In this document: one piece after another, positions 33,227 to 44,084 of the stretch
How positions within the stretch are numbered: position 1 is the stretch's first letter
Layout of the letters: every line of letters begins with the position of its first letter
Assembly: GCA_030765045.1 (NCBI GenBank)
Contig: CM060961.1
Span: forward strand, 141,364,538-141,428,537
DNA length: 64,000 nucleotides
Origin: Tenodera sinensis
Lineage: Eukaryota > Arthropoda > Insecta > Mantodea > Mantidae
Direction of reading: 5' to 3'
The notes under the pieces: model-generated
Seen by the model: the letters and a program-made list of their open reading frames with translations, nothing else
What the model was told of the DNA's origin: nothing
Database searches by the model: none
Translations under genes and position numbers: made by a program

Positions 33227-33360
33227 CGTGATAACACAACTTTGTGTATAATAGAACAGTAATATTGCAACAAAGATCTTTATATTAGTAAACCTATTAC
33301 AGTATGACAACTATGTTAACACTTGCACAGAAAGTTGCTTCCATTGTTATGAACATTAAC

Positions 33361-35354
33361 TTAAGCATTGCATTTTGCACAGGTAAGAACTTTTGTAACT
33401 TCTGCTGTGCATTTTCCACATACTGGTTTCTTGCAAATATGATAGGAATTGCTTGCTTTGTTCTGTGTGCAGTTATGACCTATTTGACACTTTCGTCGGC
33501 GATTAGGGGTTGGATGTTCTTCGGTTGGATTAGTCTGTATACAATGTTGTCTGGTTCGCAAATAGGCTTCTCTTAGCTCATCAGCGAGTTGAAGGATGAA
33601 TCTGCGGCGTGAAAGTTCCTTGCCAATTATTTCTCGAAACACTATCCAAGCGTTTATGGTACAATATGTTGTAAAAAACATACATTGGCCATCTGCAGAT
33701 ACCAGCATGAACGGAATACAATCGTGCCATCTCATCAATCACATCCATTCCATATTTACTATTGTAAAACTGAACTGTTTCAGGAAGTTTCTTGGAGACT
33801 GCAGATATTGCACATGAGTTGTGAAGTGTACTCATTATAATTAAATTTTTCTGTGGCTTTTCTTGGTAGCTGGTTAGCAAAATACCATCGTTTTGCTTCA
33901 TGAGAATGGTATCATAAAGAGGAGCTCTGGAATTTCTAAGGTGATCAGGAACTTCTCGTCTCGATCTATTCACAGTTCCTACTATACTAGTGCCCGACTC
34001 CTTCAGTGTTTTAGCTAGTGATAGTGAAGTAAAGTAGTTGTCGGTGGTGACGTTTCGTCCCTTTTTTAGAAAAGGATTTTTTAGAAACATCACAACATAT
34101 CCTGGAACAGATTCGTTCTGAGGCCGCTGATTATCCTTCCCCAGGCATGGGATATCGTTGCAGACGTGCTTTCAGTTCACATCTCCAGGCATCCAGTAGT
34201 TTATACTAAATTTATCAGTCTTATTGGCCATGTATTGAATAAATGGACAGTGACATTGTGTAGGATAAAGTTGTTCATCTACTGTAAGGAATGTACCTAG
34301 TATGTAGCAAGCCTTACAGTTTTCAATAAATTTGTTCCAAATGGTTGAAACTAGTGCAAACGCATCCGTCGTTAGCCTTGCAGAACGGGATGACCTGACA
34401 TCAAATCGTAAAAGTCTCATCAGTTCTACGAATCTGTCCCTTGCCATGGTATCAGAAAATATAGGTGGCCCCACTTTTTGGGCCATAGTTCAGCTAGTTC
34501 AAGGCTTCTGAACCCAAGTGTATCCCACAAGTAAATTACGCTCTTGAAAGCGTCCAGCTCATCCAAGGGAACAATCCATTTCTCATGTTTCTTCTCTCTT
34601 GCTTCAATCTCTGTACATTTTATGGTATGTCGAAGAATCGACTCATCAATGAACAACTTCCAACCAGGTGCATGGTTGCTGTACCTTACATGTCTCTTAG
34701 CATAAGCAGTAGGGCCTTTTTCTTTCACAACATTATGTTATTCTGTTCTACCAGGATTGTGACCTGGATCTATGATCTGCCACTCAGTACCCTTATCTCT
34801 ACTAAGTACAGGAAGTTTTTCCTCTTCATGTTGCCTTTTTCTGCCTCTTTCTTATTATTGGTTGTGTTGAAGTGGTTGCGTTACCTGAAGCTTTAGTATT
34901 ACTAGTAGGCATTCTATTTTCACTTGCCGCTTGTGATGCACTCAAATTGCACGGAATACACAGTGCTGCAAGTCATCTTCAAATGATGGTTGTATCGAGC
35001 TATGCCCATACCTTCTTACCTCCCTCACAGCACGAGAATTACAGGAAATGTTATCCTGAATTTGATTTTCTGAAAATAAATAAGCAAACCAAATATATGT
35101 GTATATTGTGTACAAACAAGTAAATGAATAACTACATAAGTGCACATATTAGGAATACAGTTTCATGTTTTGCAATATCTAAAGAAAGCAGAATAAAACT
35201 TACCATTCAAATAATCTTCACTGAACGACTCATCTTCCGATTGTCCTGATTCAGCTGGAGGTTGATAATCATCTTCACCACTACCACCTGATACATCGTC
35301 TGGTATATCATGAAATATAGCAAGGATTTCATCTGGTTTCAAACCACGAGACAT
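33361..35354 (-). pseudogene. piggyBac transposase, frameshifted
   Basis: The first exon starts MSRGLKPDEILAIF at 35354 and has an acidic leader (GGSGEDDYQPPAESGQSEDE). It ends at a donor (GGTAAG, GT at 35202-35203); an acceptor TTTTCAG at 35070-35076 gives a possible 134-bp intron. The rest is spread over several frames: LWDTLGFRSLELAELWPKK, the first catalytic Asp in FLTVDEQLYPTQ, the second in NVTTDNYFTSLSLAKTL, and the third region in YNSKYGMDVIDEMARLYS. The C-terminal Cys-rich finger (CQIGHNCTQN...CGKCTAEV...CAKCN) is present, as in piggyBac proteins. It would excise and insert at TTAA. Frame breaks near 34430, 34130 and 33650 show that it is inactive. Confidence 0.9.
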
Positions 35355-35688
35355 CTTGCAGGCACAACGTAAACTACTATAATGAACAGTTGGTATGAAG
35401 ACGGACAAAGCAGATTAATGACAATGAGAAATCCAACGACAGTGCGAGCGAAAGCCTAACAAAATAATTGTAACGGTCAAAAATGACCGTCTCCGGGGTT
35501 CATGGTCAAACATGAAAAAATGCCCACGTAAATAATGACATGCCGAAAATTATTATGCTATATAAAACTAGAGGGTACGTCAGGAAAAGTCATGAAAGGC
35601 CAAGCTTCGTTTTTAAAAACTGGCGGAACTTTACTTATTTAAACATCAAGAACGGTCAAAATGACCGCTACCGGGGTTCTAGTGTTAA

Positions 35689-36290
35689 CCAGTTAAGTCA
35701 TATTAGATGAATGAAATGGGTAAAATTATGCTCAAATGACCCCAGAGTTCATAGAAAAACAACTATTCTTGGTTGTTATTTTTCCGTGGTTATTGAACAA
35801 AAGATATACATTTTTTGTCACAGTTTACATTATGATTGGCCATATAAGCCTTAAATGTTTGTTATTTTGTTACCTTCCTTAGTTTTTAGGACTTAAGTAA
35901 GTTAAAATACAAATACATACATTCAGTGTCAAATAAGAAAACATAATAGTCACATTAATTATAAAACACGAGTGAACAATAAACTTAAATTTTCCTGTTA
36001 CCTTACACAGTGTATTATAGCCAACCTCAATCTTATGCCTTCTTTGGTGAAACATTTTGTTATAGAGCACCACGCAACAGATGTTTACCACATCCTCATC
36101 CATTGTACCACTAATAACAGATAGTCACTGCATGTGACCATGGAAGATTATAATCTACACATCCTCATCACAAACCAGTTCTCCTATTGCCTAAACACTT
36201 GGAGAAAAATACTGATTTATATCTGATTTGTTGTCCTGGTTGCCAGTATTAAAAAAGAGCAGTTACCATAATTCTTCTGTTTTTTCATAG
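35689..36290. other. End of the large intron, non-coding
   Basis: AT-rich sequence leading to the 3' splice site at 36290. Nothing else recognised. Confidence 0.5.
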
Positions 36291-36534
36291 GTATGAAAGA
36301 GAAGAGTACAGATGTCAAATATGTGCATATACTTGCACAATCGAAAAAGCCTTCTACAAACACCTGAAGCTTCATTCTTTAGGCTTGGGAGCAGCTTCAG
36401 TAAAAATTTCATGTGTAATATGTGGAAAAGATCGGCCTTCAGAAATTGAAATGAATAAGCACATGAAAAAGCATAAAGAAGATCGATACTTTTGTTGTGA
36501 CATTTGTATATTTAAAACTGTTCAGCTGAAAAAG
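36291..36534 (+). CDS. C2H2 zinc-finger protein, internal exon B
   Basis: Acceptor TTTTTTCATAG ends at 36290 and donor AAAG|GTAATT is at 36534/36535. One leading base then 81 codons: YEREEYRCQICAYTC...FYKHLKLH (finger), ISCVICGKDRPS...MNKHMKKH (finger), and the first half of a third finger, YFCCDICIFKTVQLKK. The last finger is cut between its Cys pair and His pair; the exon ends on a codon boundary, and the next exon supplies LIQHRRMH. This split-finger match is the strongest evidence that the exons belong together. Confidence 0.88.
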
Positions 36535-37401
36535 GTAATTTGCAAATTGTTAATTATGTATAGAACTAGCTAATTTTAAGTTCAGAAATATTATGTTGTT
36601 GATGAGAATAGCTTTCAGGAAAACTTGCAAGATAAATATGTTTAAATGGCATGTGATAAATACTAGTATAGGTAACAACTCTGTGTGACATAGAAAGTAG
36701 AATGGAATGGAGAAAAGAGAAAGAAAGGGAAGTAATAGAAACAGAAGAGAAAGGATCGTATCATAAGTTATGAGTGAGAAACCTCTCTTTGGTGTAGCAC
36801 AAATTAAGGATAGAGCTTCTATTATGTGCTGCACCATATTTTAGAAATACATGATGTTTCAGAATTTGATTGTACAAATTTAAAGAGTTGAGAGAGTCAT
36901 AAATATTATGGGCTACAAGCACAACATTCAAAGTTATGAGTAATCTAAAGCACTATATGTTAGACCAGGGTCTCTCAAAGCTTAAAATTGCACTGGGTGC
37001 AATCCAAGGTGCAGAGGTTCCTTGCACTGTGCATCATGCAATTCATTAAGCTTCGCTCAACTCACGTACTGCAGAGTGGAGAAGCAATGAAGTGTTTGTT
37101 GATAGACTGCTTGCTTCTCATTGAAATAAATACATACAGTATATTTGGAGCAAACTGCTCCAAAGAAAGCAACGAATGCTCAAAGTCCATTAAATCGGAG
37201 CAGGAACTTTCAGAAAAAATAAGAAAGTTGTGACAATAGAGTCAAATACCTCATCTGCAGTACAGTAATTATGTGTGTAAGAAAATCACCTGTTAAAAAG
37301 ATAATATAACAGAGCACACATGGAAACATATGGTTAAATCATAGAGGATATTAGAGAGGAAGAATTAAAGAGGTTCCTACATCTTGCAGAAGAGATTCTT
37401 T

Positions 37402-37561
37402 AGATCATTAAAACATAAAAATATGGTGCTCTCTAAAAACGGTTACTATTACTGCTATTGCTCTCTTCAATATCATTGTGAAAACTATTGGAGAGCAAGA
37501 GGATTAATGACTTCATTGTCAGAAATCCAGCATTATCTAACAACAACAGATCATTAAAACA
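37402..37561 (+). mobile_element. Internally deleted LINE tail insertion, 14-bp target duplication
   Basis: AGATCATTAAAACA at 37402-37415 and 37548-37561 brackets 132 bp. The insert ends GTCAGAAATCCAGCATTATCTAACAACAAC, the 3' end of a second LINE family also present at 41871-42423 (minus) and 53102-53205. Its left part resembles the coding segment near 53770-53800, so internal sequence is missing. Confidence 0.85.
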
Positions 37562-37656
37562 AAAGGTTAGTTTTGGTCATAACAAATTAACCAGTTAAAT
37601 ACTGTGTACTGCATGTAAGCATTAGGCAGTGAAGAAGAAATAGCAGTGAAAGTGAG

Positions 37657-37812
37657 GAAGGGAGAGATGGCAAATCGAGCGCTTATTGAATGGAAGGTGT
37701 GTGGTTCAAATCCCGGCTGTGGTATTGAATTTTTCAGTTCATAAACATTGTCCACACATGGCTTGTGTGTTTAAAAATGCCAACAGTAAGTTTGTTGGAA
37801 TAAGTAAATAAT
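37657..37812 (+). mobile_element. tRNA-derived SINE (family 1), degenerate head
   Basis: Contains box B GTGGTTCAAATCCCGGC, then ATTGAATTTTTCAGTTC and the tail ACATGGCTTGTGTGTTTAAA with CCAACAGTAAGTTTGTTGG. The same tail is found inverted at 41696-41781. Confidence 0.7.
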
Positions 37813-37914
37813 ATTCGTACAAATGCTTATTCCTCTATGTAATTCATGTTAATCAAGAAAAACATTTATAGAAATTATATATTGCTAATATTGTAGGTTA
37901 AAGGGTAATAAACA

Positions 37915-38425
37915 GTTATAGAACCAATACTTATTTATGGTAGTGAAAGCTGGACAATTACGAAAAGTGAGTTAAGCATGGTAAATGCAATGCAAATGGA
38001 AAGCCTAAGAAGAATAGTAAGGAAGACATGATGAGATAGAATAAGGAATGAAAGAATATGGGACGAACTTCAAGTGCCATCTATAAGTAAGAGGATAGAA
38101 GAAAGACAACTCACATGTATGGACATGTAAAGAAGATGAGTACAGATCGAAAGGTATGCCAATTTATAGAAGCAAGACCATTGGGAAGGAAACCGAGAGG
38201 AAGACCAAGGATTAATTACCTGGGAAAAAGGGATTAAAAGAGTGGTGGCTAATAAAGGAAAGACTTTGAACCATTTCAATAGACTAGCAGAGGATAGGAT
38301 TGAGTTCAGGAAATGGATCTGAGGTAAACCACTGACGTCACTTTAGTGGTAGTACAGAGAAGTTGAATAAGAAGAGAAGAGGAAGAAGAAGGAGGAGGAG
38401 AAGAAGATCAAGAAGAAGAAGCAAG
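37915..38425 (+). pseudogene. LINE C-terminal fragment with purine-rich tail
   Basis: Reads IEPILIYGSESWTITKSELS, then MQMESLRRIVRKT, stops, RIRNERIWDELQV, KRIEERQLTC, and a basic RPLGRKPRGRPR segment. This Y-G-S-E-x-W-T ... L-R-R ... R-I-R-N series is typical of the region downstream of RT in many arthropod LINEs. It ends in a (GAA/GGA)n tract (38369-38425). Several stops and no RT core. Confidence 0.75.
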
Positions 38426-38429
38426 GGTA

Positions 38430-38890
38430 ATATGCAAATACAGGAGGCCTTAAGAGATACTAAAATTTTGTAACACTGGTCGCTATATGATGACATTGAA
38501 ATTCCTTTCTCTTTCATTGGCCAAAATATAAAAAAGTGAATAACGATTTCCCATTTAAAAAAGTATAAGTATTGGAAAATTTAAACAAATGACAAGGAAT
38601 ATCTCTGAAATGGTTCACCCCATAAAAAATGTATTTGAAATAAATTGTTTGTTTTAATGACATCTTCATTTTTTGTAGTAAGATTTTGTCTATCTCTTAC
38701 AGTTTATCTTATGCACAATCATCTAGAATAAAGCTCAGGACTTCTGACGAGATTCCCAGAAAATTCAAGATAAACATTTTATTTGGCATAAAAATATCTT
38801 AAACATATGGTATTGTTAAATCATTTTAAATCATTAGAGCTGTTTTTGATAAAAATAAAATTTTCTAAAAATGTTCTGTGTGTTAGCTTG
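38430..38890 (+). repeat. Unclassified dispersed repeat, copy 2
   Basis: Aligns with 62550-62995: AATATCTC(T/C)GAAATGGTT, AGT(A/G)(A/T)GATTT-GTCTATCTCT, CATAAAAATATCT-AAACATATG and AAAATGTTC are shared in the same order. It has no coding frame. Confidence 0.7.
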
Positions 38891-38914
38891 TTACCAAGTA
38901 CCAAGCATGTTGGT

Positions 38915-39150
38915 GGCGGCGCCGTGGCCGAGCGGTTAGCGTGCTCGCCTACCACCTAGGCGGCCCGGGTTCGATCCCAGGGACCCGCATGTGGTATTCG
39001 TGGTGGACGAAGCGGCGTCAGGGCAGGTTTTCTCCGGATACTCCGGTTTCCCCCGCCATCTCATTCCACCGGTGCTCCATCTTCATGTATCATCAGTGTC
39101 ACCGCCTGCTGTGCCGTAGTAGTAAAAGCGGGCGTTAAACTCTACAACAA
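38915..39150 (+). mobile_element. tRNA-derived SINE (family 3), 236 bp, 13-bp target duplication
   Basis: CAAGCATGTTGGT at 38902-38914 and 39151-39163 flanks it. The head GCCGTGGCCGAGCGGTTAGC and box B GGTTCGATCCC show a tRNA origin, with the GCCG..GGCCGAGCGG start of Ser/Leu-type tRNAs. The body is GC-rich (CTCCGGTTTCCCCCGCCATC) and the tail is AACTCTACAACAA, resembling the LINE tails. Confidence 0.9.
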
Positions 39151-39831
39151 CAAGCATGTTGGTAACGTGTGAGGCTCACATTTGATTCACATAAGCCTTC
39201 CACTCTGACCTTTAGTTTTTTGTGGTTTACCCTGGTCAGTAGGAAAGATTTCTCTTTCATTCCATTTTCTTCCCACCTTTCAGGTATATTTCTAGATTTT
39301 GTGATGTATGGCAGTGCTGGGCAGATAATGCAAATGCTTGCTTTAAGGAAAGCTATACCTCCTATGTTCCTTCACTTTATCCCTTCCTTCTGGGTGGTAG
39401 CAGTCACAAGAGATCTTACATAGGTCACAGTGCATGAGGTAACCCCCTCTATTGTATGTCCTACACCAGGCAGTGACAGGGTTCACCCAATTGAGCCTTG
39501 CTCTGGCTCACTGCTAACTTAGACCCTCAGCGCAGCTCTCGGATTACATCAGTGATGTGCTTTATTGACGACATGGCTAACCATACAGGAGGTAAAATTA
39601 ACCTGAAAGTCTATTAATAGTGAACCAGTATTCTATATTTATAATATTACAAAGTGGGTATATGTAATTATGGACATAATTGTTCTACCTAGTCAGACAA
39701 TTTATCATACATAGTTCTGTATTACACTTGCAGCAGAAGACTTTTGCTCTGTTTATTTACTTGATGAGTTTAATTATTTTATAGCTATATGCACAGCGAC
39801 TTAATCAGAATTTAATGCCATTCTGGCAGTT

Positions 39832-39950
39832 TGTCACAATAGCTCAGTGGTTAGACCGTCCGCCTGGTAAGCGGAAGGTCTGTGGTTCAAATCCCAGTTG
39901 TGGCATTGAATTTTTAAGTTCCAGTTCTACCTCTCAGGTTTACTGTGTTT
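39832..39950 (+). mobile_element. SINE (family 1) with near-intact tRNA-Thr-like head
   Basis: The first 73 bases fold like a tRNA: acceptor GTCACAA/TTGTGGC pairs (one G-T), the anticodon stem CCGC/GCGG encloses loop CTGGTAA with anticodon GGT (Thr), and a T-arm GTTCAAAT is present. D- and T-arm stems have a mismatch each. It runs straight into ATTGAATTTTTAAGTTCC, the SINE body, so I call it a SINE and not a tRNA gene. Confidence 0.75.
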
Positions 39951-40476
39951 AACTGATGAACTCTTAATCGTAACAGGAACAAAATTATATTTCATAATAT
40001 TAAAACCGAAGACAGATAATATAATTAGAACAGTTAAAGGTGTAACTGATAAGAAATTATGAATAAATAACCTACATAAATTATAAAATACAAGAAAATT
40101 AAACTGTAACTTATATTAAATGTTTTATTTTTTGTTGGTTAGCTTTCTGTTGACCAGCCTATGAATATTTGGGAAGACATTTCGCACTGCCTTGATTCTA
40201 AGCACTGCATTAGGATTTTCATCAAAAACGCATATATATGTATTGCTGTGCCAAACATTGAACCCCAATTGCTATCCAATACTGCAACATGACCAGTCAC
40301 TGCTCAGCAAGCAAGCTCTTGATGCCATCCACTGCCCACCACTTTAAAGTGGTGTACCCGCCCGTGCCTGTCCTATTTAATATACATATCCTCTTCAGTT
40401 ATGTAGAATCTGTTGAAAGTTACCATTTTGTTACAGGAAGATGGTCAGGCTTTTAAATATTTGGGTTTTGTTACAG

Positions 40477-40710
40477 CTAATTCAGCATAGGCGCATGCAT
40501 ACTGGTGAGAAACCCCATCTTTGTCCACACTGTACGTATCGATCTGCACGTCGTGATAACTTGCGTTCCCATGTGCGTCGAGTACACAAAAAGGAAAATT
40601 TATTCTGTGATACATTTTCACCCAGGAACTTGTTACTCACTCCTGATGCTGAAAATGATGAAGAAACATCATCTGCATTTTCTGCACTTGTAGAACTTGA
40701 AGAAAGCTAA
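40477..40710 (+). CDS. C2H2 zinc-finger protein, terminal exon C
   Basis: Acceptor TTTTGTTACAG ends at 40476. The exon opens LIQHRRMHTGEKP, completing the finger begun at 36534, then HLCPHCTYRSARRDNLRSHV-RRVH is a further complete finger. The C-terminus is short and acidic (DAENDEETSSAFSALVELEES), then TAA at 40708-40710. The HTGEKP linker is the classic inter-finger linker. ATTAAA at 40792-40797 is a candidate polyadenylation signal. The combined visible product has two fingers in exon A, two and a half in B and one and a half in C. It is probably a nuclear DNA-binding protein; the target is unknown. Confidence 0.9.
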   Translation, partial: LIQHRRMHTGEKPHLCPHCTYRSARRDNLRSHVRRVHKKENLFCDTFSPRNLLLTPDAENDEETSSAFSALVELEES

Positions 40711-40799
40711 AGAAATATAATGGTGCTCAGCCAAAACCAAAAGTAGTATTACTGGTTGCACATTGATGTTTGTTCATGTAAAGGACTGATCATTAAAGT

Positions 40800-41680
40800 T
40801 TGAACATATTTTATCCAGTCTTGTTTGGTAACACATTTAATTAAGTTATTGAGAAAAATATTCATGTTTGAACATTATTTGCAAATACTAAAACATTTTA
40901 ACCCTTAATAACTATCCAGAGGTAGGCACTCCAAAATTAACGAAATATGACAATATATTTTAATATTGTATTCACTGTTACAATGACAGGTTGAGAAGTA
41001 TTTTGCCAATTTGAGGAAAGTTAGTGAAGCAAACTTTCTGCAACATTTGTATTTCTGAAATCCACAAAGCACTTCACAGATGTGCTTGGTGTCCTAACTT
41101 CTCATTGTGTACATTCAAAACATAAAATAATTAAGGTAAGACAATGAGCTAAACTATTAAGACAAATATTTTTCTGAATGATTTACAGCTGTCCACAAAT
41201 TATATACTTGCTAAATAATTTTTACAAGATTGTATTGACAGCTGTTATTCTGCTTAAAAGATTTTTCAGAGAATTGTGAATATCCTCAGTTCTATTTCAA
41301 TTAAAATGTCAAAATCTTTCTTGCTCTATGGTGGATTCAGCTTTATATGTCAAGAGAGATCTAGAGCTGGCATACTCAAAGCTTACCAATATGAAGGATG
41401 TGCAGAAGATTATTTTTGTATCATGCAGGGTGACAGTAACCTTATTGCAGGCCCCAGTATCTAACATCTCAATTTGTGCATATTGTAGTGAATGAGTAGA
41501 GGGACAGTAGACACTTGGAGCAATGTGGATAGTGAAATTAGAATGTGGCCTTCAATTAAGCAAGGTAACCCAATTTTATCCAAGTAGTACCAAAGTCTCG
41601 CACAGCTCCCACATACACTCACACACCCCCTGCCATTTTCTTTTTATAAAACCAAATCTAGTCTCCCTGAAGTTTTGACG
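40800..41680. other. Downstream of the zinc-finger gene, nothing recognised
   Basis: AT-rich; a 62-codon frame at 41276-41464 has no recognisable features. Confidence 0.45.
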
Positions 41681-41682
41681 TG

Positions 41683-41855
41683 AAAACATCTATTTATTAT
41701 TTATTTATGCCAACAAACTTACTGTTGGTGTTTTTAAACACACAAGCCGTGTGTGGGCAAAGTTTTAAGAGGTAGAACTGGAAGGTCTGTGGTTCAAATC
41801 CCAGTTGTGGCATTGAGTTTTTAAGTTCCAGTTCTACTTCTTAAAACATCTATTT
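41683..41855 (-). mobile_element. SINE (family 1) with inverted 5' part, 13-bp target duplication
   Basis: AAAACATCTATTT at 41683-41695 and 41843-41855 encloses 147 bp. The left part is the SINE 3' body on the minus strand; from about 41781 the SINE 5' part (GTGGTTCAAATCCCAGTTGT) runs on the plus strand. TTTTAAGAGGTAGAACTGGA and its reverse flank the switch. One duplication pair around both halves indicates a single event. Confidence 0.85.
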
Positions 41856-41870
41856 GTTCGTCAAGTACAG

Positions 41871-42425
41871 TTGTTAGCTAATGCTGGATTTCTGACAATG
41901 AAGTCATTAATCCTCTTGCTCTCTAATATTTTTTCACTGATGGATGGGGCACTAGAAGTGGCCGGGCATATTTTAAGGTGGTCTTTATAATTGCTGCCCT
42001 GGAATCTAAGAGAATAACTGCTTGATTAAAATGTGAAATTCTATACAAGAGATTTTGTAGGGCCATTCAAATTGCTTCAATTCCTCCATCAAAGTTTGTA
42101 GTTCCATAACTTAAAGATTTGTAATAGGAAAAGAGGTGACACGTGACTCCAGCCCCTGCTCCATCTCGGTTTGATATCAATGATCCATCAGTATAAATAT
42201 GGAGCCATTCGTGTTCTGGAAATCTAGTATGGATTGTCTGTAATGCCAATAATTTTAGAACACTAGTTGGAGTATCACTTTTCTTAACTTCTTCTGTCAG
42301 GTGTAAGTAATATGTGATGTCTAATGTTTGTGTCGAATTGACTTTAGATATGAAGTTTTCCTTCGAGTTTGGAAGGTATACATGTGATAGCTGGTCAAAC
42401 GTTATTGTGTTACAAAATACCATCA
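41871..42425 (-). pseudogene. LINE (second family) RNase H part and tail, internally deleted
   Basis: The minus-strand frame at 42067-42423 reads EHEWLHIYTDGSLISNRDGA, GAGVTCHLFSYYKSL and TTNFDGGIEAI, the RNase H start with its first Asp and Glu, then runs on to a DSRAAI-like stretch before jumping to the 3' tail (GTTGTTAGCTAATGCTGG at 41871). The C-terminal RNase H motif and Cys/His cluster are deleted. Related to the 13117-14868 family but clearly different. Confidence 0.82.
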
Positions 42426-42619
42426 GATTTCAATTGCTCATAATTACAAGACTAATAGCAAAAAACAACGGTTTAGGTCACAATGAATAGAGCATGTATG
42501 TACATGTTTGTCATGCAGCTTTTGTTTTGCCCTTAATGTCACTGAGCTAGTGTAAGCACCTGTGTGTGATTGTTGTGAATTAGTGTTGTATAAAATTATA
42601 AATTAGTGTAGTATGAGAA

Positions 42620-42927
42620 GACCGCCTCCATAGCACAGTAGGTAGTGCACCTGCCTCTGGTGCGGAGGTCCCAGGTTCAATCCCTGGTACCAGCATGGGG
42701 ATTGTATCCCCTCTGGAAGGTCTGGCACAGGGTGCACTCAGCCTTGTTAGTCCCGGGGGGACCAATTGAGGAGCTACTTGATGGAAAAGTATCAGTCCCA
42801 GCCGGCAGGGATCGAGACGCTGACCACATACCACCTCCAGTACTGCACCCCACCAATGACACCTGTAGTGGGCCGAGGTAAGGCTGGGCTCTTCATGGAC
42901 TGTTGTGCCGGGGCTTAGTTTTACTTA
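42620..42927 (+). mobile_element. tRNA-derived SINE (family 2), 308 bp, 12-bp target duplication
   Basis: GTAGTATGAGAA at 42608-42619 and 42928-42939 flanks it. Head: CATAGCACAGTAGGTAGTGC (box A region) and GGTTCAATCCC (box B). Body: GGGGATTGTATCCCCTCTGG, CAATTGAGGAGCTACTTGAT, CAGTACTGCACCCCACCAAT. This is the best preserved copy of the family. Confidence 0.92.
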
Positions 42928-42939
42928 GTAGTATGAGAA

Positions 42940-44080
42940 CACAATTAGCTAGGACGTTGACTGTGGTGCCATTGCAAAGAGCTTGAGAAGCACTACTTGG
43001 ACTCAAAGTGAAACAATAAAAATATTTGCTAAAATATACGTAAACCTATAAAATTATAAATTGCAGAAAAATGGAAGATATTGGCTCAAATGAATCATAA
43101 ATATGTGTGGAATTATAGAAAATCTGGATCTGAGGAAAGCTTACATCAAAAAGAAATTTAAAATACCAACAGGTGTGGTCAAGATCCATACCGTAGATTT
43201 TCTGTGAAAACAGGATAAAATCGTAAAAAGTCTGTCTGTATTATCACCATTTTCTGTATTGCCTTCCAATGATGTCTGCACATGATCCATGGATCCTTGG
43301 ACTGTCAGTGGCCATTGTATGCCCAATTAGCCAGCTATATTATTGCTTTGCACCATTTTTTCATTTCCTTTCTGATGCCCTCACATTTGCTCAACATTGA
43401 ACTTTTTAGATTTTTTAATTCCCTGTCAGTATTTTTCTTTAGTTTGTTTAAGATCTTGCCTGCATCTCTAAAGGATATTTCTAGCCAAACAAGAGTCTCG
43501 TTCTGAAGAAATTGTTCTAGCTTCTGGAATATGTGATGACATTTGTGACTCATTCTCAATTCCCTAGCTGATTGAAGGTTTGTAAGAATTTTCCATGGAT
43601 TGTCTTTTTGCTTTTTCTTGGTTCTTCTTTGTTGTTTAAGAATCCACTTCACCAATAAGTATTTTCCTTACTGTCCCATGATCCTTAAGGAAGTTCTTTT
43701 TTGCATTCAGAAACATTCATGATGAAAAATCCAAGTAATTATAAGCAGATACATCAGAAAGATATATAGTATTTACTTTACTATCATGGTTATTAATTCA
43801 TAAAGTAGATGCTGTAAAATTAATGCCCACCTCCATTTTAAATTGTTTTGCTGCTTCTTTGTTAATTAAATGAACTGAAGGCTTTCATATGAAAACAAAT
43901 GAACAAGTAGCATTTCATCATATTTTTAAATGTCAGTGAAGATTTCATATCAAAACCCCTTGCAATATATCCTCTCTTTTGATGCACAAATATTCCTGGT
44001 ATCGATTGTAAATTATACATAATTTCAATACATATTGTGACAAAATGACAATTTGACGAATGTCACTCCTGACTCCAATG
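42940..44080. other. Mostly non-coding; one unrecognised minus-strand ORF
   Basis: A 106-codon minus-strand frame at 43335-43655 is Lys-rich and helical in appearance (LEQFLQNETLVWLEISFRD) and is not recognised. It has no splice or repeat context. It may be a decayed transposon protein or chance. Confidence 0.25.
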
Positions 44081-44084
44081 TGAC

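Larger units (their letters stand above)
26530..35684 (-). mobile_element. piggyBac element containing an LTR retrotransposon
   Basis: TTAA at 26526-26529 and 35685-35688 flanks ends that both start CACTAGAACCCCGG. The right end continues directly into TAGCGGTCA, whereas the left has about 27 extra bases before the same sequence. A palindromic CGGTCA-TGACCG motif lies close to both ends. Without the nested LTR element (26971-33226) it is about 2.9 kb. Transposase is on the minus strand. Confidence 0.95.
3673..36290 (+). other. About 32.6-kb intron of the zinc-finger gene, filled with transposons
   Basis: The interval runs from the GTTAGT donor at 3673 to the acceptor TTTTTTCATAG ending at 36290. 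Splice phase is compatible on both sides and fingers occur on both sides, which supports one intron. It contains mariner, pogo-like, hAT, piggyBac, LINE, SINE and LTR insertions described separately. An additional small exon inside it cannot be excluded. Confidence 0.65.
36535..40476 (+). other. 3.9-kb intron of the zinc-finger gene
   Basis: Runs from donor GTAATT to acceptor TTTTGTTACAG ending 40476. It contains LINE and SINE copies listed separately. The parts at 36535-37400 and 39164-39830 show nothing recognisable. Confidence 0.8.

Noticed and set aside
39832..39904. Functional tRNA-Thr (GGU) gene
   Set aside because: The cloverleaf is good, but D- and T-stems are mismatched and the sequence continues directly into the SINE body shared with other copies.
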